NCBI GenBank assembly: GCA_964453995.1
Contig: CAYVQC010000015.1
Span: 11,550-75,549, forward strand
Length of the DNA stretch: 64,000 bases
Origin: SKVR01 sp964453995
GTDB taxonomy: Bacteria; Bacteroidota; Bacteroidia; Bacteroidales; UBA7960
Reading direction: 5' to 3'
Positions 58,314 to 64,000 of this stretch are shown here, one piece after another. Made by a program: the position numbers and the translations under genes. The first letter of the stretch is position 1. Each line of letters begins with the position of its first letter. The notes under the pieces were generated by a model. It searched no databases, was not told the origin of the DNA, and saw only the letters and a list, made by a program, of their open reading frames with translations.

Positions 58314-59639
58314 CTAATTCTTCTTCCAGTATTTATCAACAAACTCCTGCTTGAGGCCTACTTCAACAGGTGTAAAGTATTTGCTGAAAAGCTCGTATGC
58401 TGTTTCAAGCATTTCGTCCACTTCTATGTTAACGTCGATGGCGAGCAACTTCTCTGAATAGGCTTTGGCAAAATCGAGTGTTCTTTCGTCATAGTCGGTA
58501 AGGTCGAAGCCGTTTTCCAGCTTTGTTTTTGCATTGGCGGCATCAGCATACAAACGCACGGCCGCATTCATCACCTGCGGATGATCCTCACGGGTACGTT
58601 TACCAATCACAAGCTGCTTCAAACGGGAAAGCGAACGGAAGGGATCGACAATTACTTTACCGATATCGGAGTCTTTTCTGAGGAAAAGCTGCCCCTCGGT
58701 GATATACCCTGTGTTATCGGGGATAGCGTGGGTAATGTCGCCACTGGAAAGGGTGGTAACAGCGATAATAGTGATGGAGCCACCATCGGGGAACTGAACG
58801 GCTTTCTCATACAGACGGGCAAGGTCGGAATACAATGAACCTGGCATACTGTCCTTGGAGGGGATCTGGTCCATACGGTTGGAAACAATACTCAATGCAT
58901 CAGCATAGAGTGTAAGGTCGGTAAGCAACACCAATACCTTCTCTCCTTTCTCGGCGGCATAGTATTCGGCAGCTGAAAGGGCCATATCAGGAACCAGCAG
59001 ACGCTCTACCGGTGGGTTTTCTGTGGTATTCACAAATCCTACAATACGGTCGAGGGCGCCTGCATCGTCAAATACTCTTTTAAAATACAGGTAGTCGTCG
59101 TTGGTAAGACCTACACCTCCCAGGATGATCTTATCGGCCTGGGCACGCAGGGCCACCATGGCCATTACCTGGTTATAGGGTTGATCAGGATCGGCAAAGA
59201 AGGGGATCTTTTGTCCTGTTACCAGGGCATTGTTGAGGTCGATACCGGCAATACCGGTAGCGATAAACTCAGAAGGTTGCTTTCTTCTTACCGGGTTTAC
59301 GCTGGGCCCACCGATTTCGCGCTCTTCGCCCATAATCTGGCCACCATCAATGGGTTCGCCATAGGCATTGAAGAAACGTCCGGCCAGATCTTCGCCCACC
59401 TTCAGGGTGGGAGCCTTGCCGGTGAAGATCACCTCGGCATCGGTAGCGATACCTTCGGTACCGGCAAACACCTGCAGGGTCACCACATCTTCCATAATTT
59501 TTACTACCTGGGCCAGGCGTCCGTCAACAATAGCGAGTTCTTCATTGCCAATACCTGTGGCACGCAATGAAACGGTGGCCTTGGTAAGCTGAAACAGTTT
59601 TGTATATACGCGCTGAAATGCTTTTGTGTCCTTTTCCAT
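58314..59639 (-). CDS. ntpB: V-type ATPase subunit B (non-catalytic)
   Basis: A 441-residue regulatory subunit of the A3B3 hexamer. It has the usual ATTI domain and nucleotide-like fold, but no Walker A Lys: the loop is replaced by ALVTGQKIPFFADPDQPYNQ, a typical B-subunit feature. The conserved YPGSLY-like region reads SMPGSLYSDLARLYEKA. Its ATG overlaps the A stop by one base, a tight coupling also seen in other Bacteroidota. The length fits the family. Confidence 0.96.
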   Translation of the reverse strand: MEKDTKAFQRVYTKLFQLTKATVSLRATGIGNEELAIVDGRLAQVVKIMEDVVTLQVFAGTEGIATDAEVIFTGKAPTLKVGEDLAGRFFNAYGEPIDGGQIMGEEREIGGPSVNPVRRKQPSEFIATGIAGIDLNNALVTGQKIPFFADPDQPYNQVMAMVALRAQADKIILGGVGLTNDDYLYFKRVFDDAGALDRIVGFVNTTENPPVERLLVPDMALSAAEYYAAEKGEKVLVLLTDLTLYADALSIVSNRMDQIPSKDSMPGSLYSDLARLYEKAVQFPDGGSITIIAVTTLSSGDITHAIPDNTGYITEGQLFLRKDSDIGKVIVDPFRSLSRLKQLVIGKRTREDHPQVMNAAVRLYADAANAKTKLENGFDLTDYDERTLDFAKAYSEKLLAIDVNIEVDEMLETAYELFSKYFTPVEVGLKQEFVDKYWKKN

Positions 59640-61396
59640 TATGCTACCTTTCTTTCCTTGATGAATACTTCAAGTTGTTTTTCATTATTGTTGAACTCTT
59701 CGCTTTCAAAAACCGAGTAGTTCATCTGCTTAAACTGGTTGATTAGTTTTTTAAAGTAGGGATTCACCTCTTCAAAGGAATCAAACTTAAATTCAGCCTT
59801 TAGCACATCAATTACTTTATCGAGCATGTACCGCTGTCTTTTAAATTCTGTGCGCTGATCAATTTTGTCAAAGGCATCCTGCTGCGAAATAACAAAGTCA
59901 ACCACTTCGCCTTTCCAGTAGGTAATATGGTAATCCAGTGGCACACCGTCATCACCCAGGATGTTGATCTGCTCGTAGGCTTCCTTGCTTCTGAGGAGCG
60001 CATCCTTGGCAAAAAGCACATTGGTGGTCCAGCTTTCGCCGTTGTTTTTGTTAAGGTATTCGATGATCTCGGGGTATTCCAGATACTTGGAATAACTTTC
60101 AATAGGATCGATGGCAGGATACCTCTTGCTGTCGGCTCTTTGCTGAGAGAGGGCATAGAAGCAGCGGGCCGCTTTTTTGGTCGATTCCGTAACAGGCTCC
60201 TTAAGGTTACCACCGGCAGGCGATACTGTACCAATAAAGGTAATGGATCCTGTTTCGCCATTATTGAGAAATACGTATCCTGCTCTTGAATAGAAGTTGG
60301 AAATAATTGCAGGCAGGTCCATGGGGAAACCGTCGGGTCCGGGGAGTTCTTCCATACGGTTTGACATTTCCCTGAGAGCCTGAGCCCAGCGGGAAGTAGA
60401 GTCGGCCAGCAACAATACTTTCAATCCCATAGACCGGTAGTACTCGGCAATGGTCATGGCAGTATAAACAGAGGCTTCACGAGCGGCCACAGGCATGTTG
60501 GAGGTATTGGCGATGATGGTGGTACGCTCCATAAGCTTACGGCCGGTGCGTGGGTCTTCAAGTTCGGGGAACTCGGTAAAGATTTCCACTACCTCGTTGG
60601 CACGCTCACCGCAGGCAGCGATCACTACCAGGTCGGCTTCAGCCTGCTTTGACAGGGCATGCTGCAGAACCGTTTTACCAGATCCGAAAGGACCTGGAAT
60701 AAATCCGGTACCTCCTTCAGCAATAGGGTTGAGGGTATCAAACACCCTCACTCCTGTTTCCAGCACCTTAAAAGGTCTTGGCTTTTCCTTGTACGCCCTG
60801 ATGGGAACCTTTACAGGCCATTTCTGTATCATGGTAACCTTGTGCTCCTTACCGTCTTTGTCGGTAAGTACGGCCATGGTATCATTGATTTTGTATGATC
60901 CTTCGCTGGTAACACTTTTCACAGTAAATTCACCTACAAAGGAGAAAGGCACCATGATCTTATGATCGATCCAGTTTTCCTTTACTTTTCCCAGCCAGTC
61001 GCCGGCAGCTACAGTATCACCCACTTTGGCAGTGGGGGTAAATTCATATTCTTTATCTTCTTCCAGGGGATTTGTATATTCTCCCCTCTTCAGAAATACA
61101 CCTGTCATCTTGTCCAGGTCGTTTTGAAGACCGTCGAAGTTTTTCGACAGCAATCCGGGGCCCAGGGTTACCTCGAGCATGTGCCCGGCAAATTCAACTT
61201 CGGCTCCAACCTTCAAACCGCGGGTGCTTTCAAAAACCTGCACATATACACGCTGCCCCATGATCTTGATCACCTCGGCCATCAAACGTGTATTATCGTG
61301 CTTGATGAAGCAGATCTCGTTTTGAGCAACTCTCTCGCTGGTTTCTACAATTACAAGGTTGGCAATAATTCCGGTTACCTTACCAATTGAGTTCAT
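59639..61396 (-). CDS. ntpA: V-type ATPase subunit A (catalytic)
   Basis: A 585-residue catalytic subunit. The P-loop GPFGSGKTVLQ lies near residue 235, preceded by the bulge ('non-homologous') region that distinguishes V/A-type A from F-type beta. The acidic ACGERANEVVE and the RTTIIANTSNMPVAAREAS motif carry the catalytic Glu and nearby residues. DSTSRWAQALREMS is the Walker B/arginine region. A normal-length C-terminal helical domain follows. The start ATG is 6 bp after the DUF2764 gene stop. Confidence 0.97.
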   Translation of the reverse strand: MNSIGKVTGIIANLVIVETSERVAQNEICFIKHDNTRLMAEVIKIMGQRVYVQVFESTRGLKVGAEVEFAGHMLEVTLGPGLLSKNFDGLQNDLDKMTGVFLKRGEYTNPLEEDKEYEFTPTAKVGDTVAAGDWLGKVKENWIDHKIMVPFSFVGEFTVKSVTSEGSYKINDTMAVLTDKDGKEHKVTMIQKWPVKVPIRAYKEKPRPFKVLETGVRVFDTLNPIAEGGTGFIPGPFGSGKTVLQHALSKQAEADLVVIAACGERANEVVEIFTEFPELEDPRTGRKLMERTTIIANTSNMPVAAREASVYTAMTIAEYYRSMGLKVLLLADSTSRWAQALREMSNRMEELPGPDGFPMDLPAIISNFYSRAGYVFLNNGETGSITFIGTVSPAGGNLKEPVTESTKKAARCFYALSQQRADSKRYPAIDPIESYSKYLEYPEIIEYLNKNNGESWTTNVLFAKDALLRSKEAYEQINILGDDGVPLDYHITYWKGEVVDFVISQQDAFDKIDQRTEFKRQRYMLDKVIDVLKAEFKFDSFEEVNPYFKKLINQFKQMNYSVFESEEFNNNEKQLEVFIKERKVA

Positions 61397-61402
61397 ATAT
61401 AT

Positions 61403-62233
61403 CTATTTTTCAGTAAATGATTCAGGTAGTTTATAGCTTGATTTAAGTTCGTTGAGCAGTCTCATGAACATTTTGCCACCATGCTCTCTGTCCAGGGTGA
61501 GCCATCTTTCCACCATGCCCAGCTTAAGGGTGAAAGCCATGATCTTGTCGGCGGTAAAGTACTCAAAGAAGGTAACATCGTCCAGGTACCTCCATTTGAG
61601 CAAATCCACGGCCTTCTCGCGTTCCTGCACATCATCCTTTTTTACGATATTGAGCAGATCATCCAGCCAGTCGATCTCGGCGGCAAGGCCAAAATCGCGG
61701 GCATGGCTTTTACGAATGGCTTCAGAGATTTCATCATTGCCAATGATCTGGTTTTCATAAGGAATATCGTATTTGCGGCAAATGCTTGCTGTGAGCAGGT
61801 TGTTCAGGTGTTTATTAAACCGGAACCAGTTGACCAGGAATTCACTGTCGAGGGTTTGTGTAAACCGGTAAAAGAGAGTAGTGATCTGGTTTTCGGGGCT
61901 CATATTTTCGATGATGGGCTCATCATTCTTTACTGCATCAATAAACTCGTCCATATATGCCGGGAGTTCGCCGGTGGGCTCCTTTATGTTTTCCTCCAAT
62001 GTTTCGCGACTGAACACTCCGCGTTCATCAAACCCGGTTTCCTTTTTCAGCAGCAGGTTTAGCAGGTTGATATTGTCGTACGGAAAGAAAAGTACTTTTA
62101 TATTTCTAAAATCGCTGGGGTGCAGTTCGTTGCGCAACTCTTCCCTGAACTCCAGTTGCCCCATGGAAAGCTTGTGAATATCAAGGGTAATATCCTGCAA
62201 ACCTGCTACCAGGTAATAATAGTTTCGCTTCAC
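61403..62233 (-). CDS. DUF2764 protein of the V-ATPase operon
   Basis: A 276-residue protein found between subunits E and A in Bacteroidota and in related V-ATPase operons. It starts MKRNYYYLVAGLQDI and contains mainly alpha-helical segments (RFTQTLDSEFLVNWFRFNKH, AIRKSHARDFGLAAEIDWL). The ends of this and its neighbours are tightly packed (6 bp to A, 137 bp to E). No canonical subunit C is encoded in the operon, so a role as a C-like socket or assembly factor linking stalk and ring is an attractive inference, not shown by sequence. Confidence 0.85.
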   Translation of the reverse strand: MKRNYYYLVAGLQDITLDIHKLSMGQLEFREELRNELHPSDFRNIKVLFFPYDNINLLNLLLKKETGFDERGVFSRETLEENIKEPTGELPAYMDEFIDAVKNDEPIIENMSPENQITTLFYRFTQTLDSEFLVNWFRFNKHLNNLLTASICRKYDIPYENQIIGNDEISEAIRKSHARDFGLAAEIDWLDDLLNIVKKDDVQEREKAVDLLKWRYLDDVTFFEYFTADKIMAFTLKLGMVERWLTLDREHGGKMFMRLLNELKSSYKLPESFTEK

Positions 62234-62370
62234 TTGTTGTCCTTTTTGTTTATAAAAAAACCACTCATTGCCGGTATGTCCGGGTCGCTGACCAATACCA
62301 TTATATAAGGGGAATAAAACACCTCAAACCATATGAAACCGGCGGGGTCAGTTTTGGGACGCTCAGTTGC

Positions 62371-62988
62371 TTACTCCTTGTTGTAAAGCATTTCAATGAG
62401 CCGTGGCCTGAGGTACCCTCTGAAAAGGTTGTCGAAATCTTCATCGGAGAAGCTGATCAGGTAACCGCCTTCTTTTGGGCCAATCTTAAATCCACCTTTG
62501 ATTTTGTCGGTAAAAGAAACTTCCACACCTTTGCCAAGCATCTGGGCAGCTTTGCCTTTAAAGAATTCTTCAAAATCTTTTTGTTGCTCTTTGGGCAGCA
62601 GCACCTGGATATCAACACTATCGTCGGTGCCTGGTTTCCAATTCTTCACCAGGGTCTGGATCACATTTTGGGTGAAATCAACATCTTTGAAAGACGCTTT
62701 TACTTCGGGTTCAACCACTTTGGCTTCAATGAGATGAACAACCTTTTGGCGGGCATCAGAGATAAGCTGGCGGGCAGACAGTTGTAGCTCATTCATAGAA
62801 TTTTGCTTCAATTCAGCAGCTTCTTTTTCGGCACTTTTCACAATATCATCAGCCTCTTTTCGGGCACCAGCAACGATGTTTTCAGCCTCTTTCTTTGCCT
62901 CTGCAAGCAGTTTATCTGCCTCCTCCCTGGCCTTATTTACACCTTCCTGGTAAATCTTTTCGGTTAGTTCCTGAAGTTTTGTTTGCAT
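62371..62988 (-). CDS. ntpE: V-type ATPase subunit E (peripheral stalk)
   Basis: A 205-residue, first gene of the operon. The N-terminal ~90 residues are a charged, Ala/Glu/Lys-rich coiled coil (ADKLLAEAKKEAENIVAGAR), and the C-terminal half is the mixed domain that caps the A3B3 head (DSVDIQVLLPKEQQKDFEEF and GFKIGPKEGGYLISF). This fits the E subunit that builds the stator stalk with G/H. No separate G/H gene is present, so it may be encoded elsewhere or be missing. Confidence 0.93.
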   Translation of the reverse strand: MQTKLQELTEKIYQEGVNKAREEADKLLAEAKKEAENIVAGARKEADDIVKSAEKEAAELKQNSMNELQLSARQLISDARQKVVHLIEAKVVEPEVKASFKDVDFTQNVIQTLVKNWKPGTDDSVDIQVLLPKEQQKDFEEFFKGKAAQMLGKGVEVSFTDKIKGGFKIGPKEGGYLISFSDEDFDNLFRGYLRPRLIEMLYNKE

Positions 62989-63161
62989 AACAGTTTAGGT
63001 TTACAAAAACACTCTTATATATTTATGATTTTATGAATAAACAACAACATGGCAACACCACTTTTTTTTACTGTAAATTTGATCTGTAATCATTGTTGAT
63101 AAAGGCGAAACCTTACTTTTTTCTAATTGGCTACGAAAGTATAAAAAAAAAATTCAACAAA
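62989..63161 (-). promoter_or_regulatory. V-ATPase operon leader and possible promoter
   Basis: On the minus strand, TACTTTCG (63134-63141) resembles TAnnTTTG, and a TTTG (63158-63161) lies upstream with a 16-base spacer, shorter than the usual 19. It would give a leader of about 140 bases. Confidence is limited by both deviations. Confidence 0.4.
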
Positions 63162-64000
63162 GGCCAATGATCTGATTAAAAACCCAAAAAACGAATGTAA
63201 GTTTTTCAGGCGCCACAAAAATATGAAAATTCTGTGATGTTAATCTGTTAACAACACTAAAATGGTTGCATTCAATTTACTATCCGACTCCTGAACCAAA
63301 CCTATCAGAGTTATCTTTCTACTAAAGTTGGGAAATGTAGGGTATAAAATTCACCTTCAATGGCATTTGGCATGAGAAAAAGTGACTTTATGTTAAAAAT
63401 AAGACGATTGTTTGATCAATGTTTGCTCAGAGCATTGTCCAGGTTTGGTGGAGATCTATACATATACAGCCAGGAAAACCCTACATTCTGAAATGCAGAG
63501 AATCGTTATATTTTTCATCTAAATAGAAACTAAAATCTGTTTTACGTTAATTTTTATTAGTTATATTCTGAAAAAATGCTTATTTAGAATGATTCTAAAT
63601 AATTTTATAGAAAGAAATCCTTTTATGCAAAACAACCTCCTGGAATCGCAGAGATAAATTACAAACAGAAGCATAAATACTACAAATAAACACTTTCAAG
63701 AGACCTTATCTTTAGACAATACGTACATTTACTCCCACCAATGAATACCATCCCTTACCTGCAGTACGGTGATTCTTCTATAAAAAAATTAAGTGTTAAT
63801 ACTAATTTGTGAAATCTTTTAAAATTGCAATATTTACCCCCATATTATTATGCTCAAAAGGGTTTATTTGACTACCAAATAATTTGTGTTAATTTGTTTC
63901 AGTCATACTGAAGCACCTTCCTCCCCATGTACTTCACAGTATGTTTTCAATTTATACTGTAAAAGGTCAGAGAATACTATTTTCTCACACGAATACATAT
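63162..64000. other. AT-rich intergenic region at the right edge
   Basis: More than 800 bases with no credible coding frame of 60 codons or more. A 23-bp perfect palindrome is at 63580-63602 and a 7-bp stem at 63936-63942/63954-63960. Probably upstream sequence of a gene beyond the window. Confidence 0.45.
63580..63602. promoter_or_regulatory. Fur/PerR-type 7-1-7 operator candidate
   Basis: A perfect 23-bp odd palindrome with core TTAGAAT-G-ATTCTAA. This has the form of Fur-family boxes (7-1-7 inverted repeat). No gene under its control is visible in the window. Confidence 0.45.

Noticed and set aside
63740..63811. Short 23-codon frame (starting MNTIPYLQY) near the right edge
   Set aside because: Too short, no Shine-Dalgarno-like or family support, in AT-rich DNA.

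Overview
The window is a 64 kb piece of a draft genome from a member of the Bacteroidota, most likely of the Bacteroidales/Marinilabiliales type. The evidence is a type IX secretion (T9SS) C-terminal sorting domain, a DUF5606 protein, a short primary sigma factor without region 1.1, TAnnTTTG-type promoters, and the E-DUF2764-A-B-D-I-K V-ATPase operon typical of the phylum. The species is not determined. Two 100-N runs (7655-7754 and 43307-43406) are scaffold gaps of unknown true length. No rRNA, tRNA, CRISPR array, prophage or transposase gene was seen.

Layout. 1-4.2 kb (minus strand): two tandem DUF3857/transglutaminase-like exported proteins (the first cut by the window edge) and an atypical short-chain dehydrogenase. 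4.8-9.2 kb: a giant secreted M6 metalloprotease with a long array of ~73-residue InlB-B-like repeats and a T9SS tail, broken by the first gap inside identical repeat units. 9.5-15 kb: a polyprenol-phosphate-type glycosyltransferase with dihydroorotase, then two MFS carriers and a flavodoxin-fold oxidoreductase on the minus strand. 15.2-26.2 kb (plus strand): a small exported protein, pyrG, yidC, an adenylosuccinate lyase, an MsbA-like ABC exporter, a DUF5606 protein, pyrD and a two-lobed aspartyl protease with a PDZ domain. 26.3-30.9 kb (minus): a 5'-nucleotidase-family lipoprotein, the primary sigma factor and a DegP-type protease. 31.2-42.4 kb (plus): an unknown membrane-anchored protein, dapF, a GNAT acetyltransferase, mltG, a phosphohexomutase, a DUF2279 protein, a DEAD-box helicase with a long leader, and a P2-type cation ATPase. 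42.4-46 kb (minus): a glycine-betaine/choline module made of a BCCT carrier, a double universal stress protein and an OpuAC-like binding lipoprotein, interrupted by the second gap. 46.5-49 kb: a barrel protein, a small membrane protein and a CvfB-like S1 protein. 49.1-55 kb: a 1967-residue alpha-2-macroglobulin-like protein with an inserted carboxypeptidase-regulatory plus TonB-plug module. 55.4-63 kb: the V-type ATPase operon. The last kilobase has no convincing gene but carries a perfect Fur/PerR-style palindrome.

How it fits together. Most genes are chromosomal housekeeping: pyrimidine and purine synthesis (pyrC, pyrG, pyrD, purB), envelope biogenesis (yidC, msbA-like, mltG, dapF, DegP) and ion or osmotic homeostasis (V-ATPase with a Na+-type rotor signature, P-type ATPase, betaine uptake). 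The more unusual content is in the envelope and secreted proteins: the alpha-2-macroglobulin/plug fusion, the repeat-rich T9SS protease, the paired active and apparently dead transglutaminase-like proteins, and the double-lobed aspartyl protease. I found no clear multi-gene system that is plainly undescribed. The alpha-2-macroglobulin/plug fusion is the best candidate for unexplored biology.
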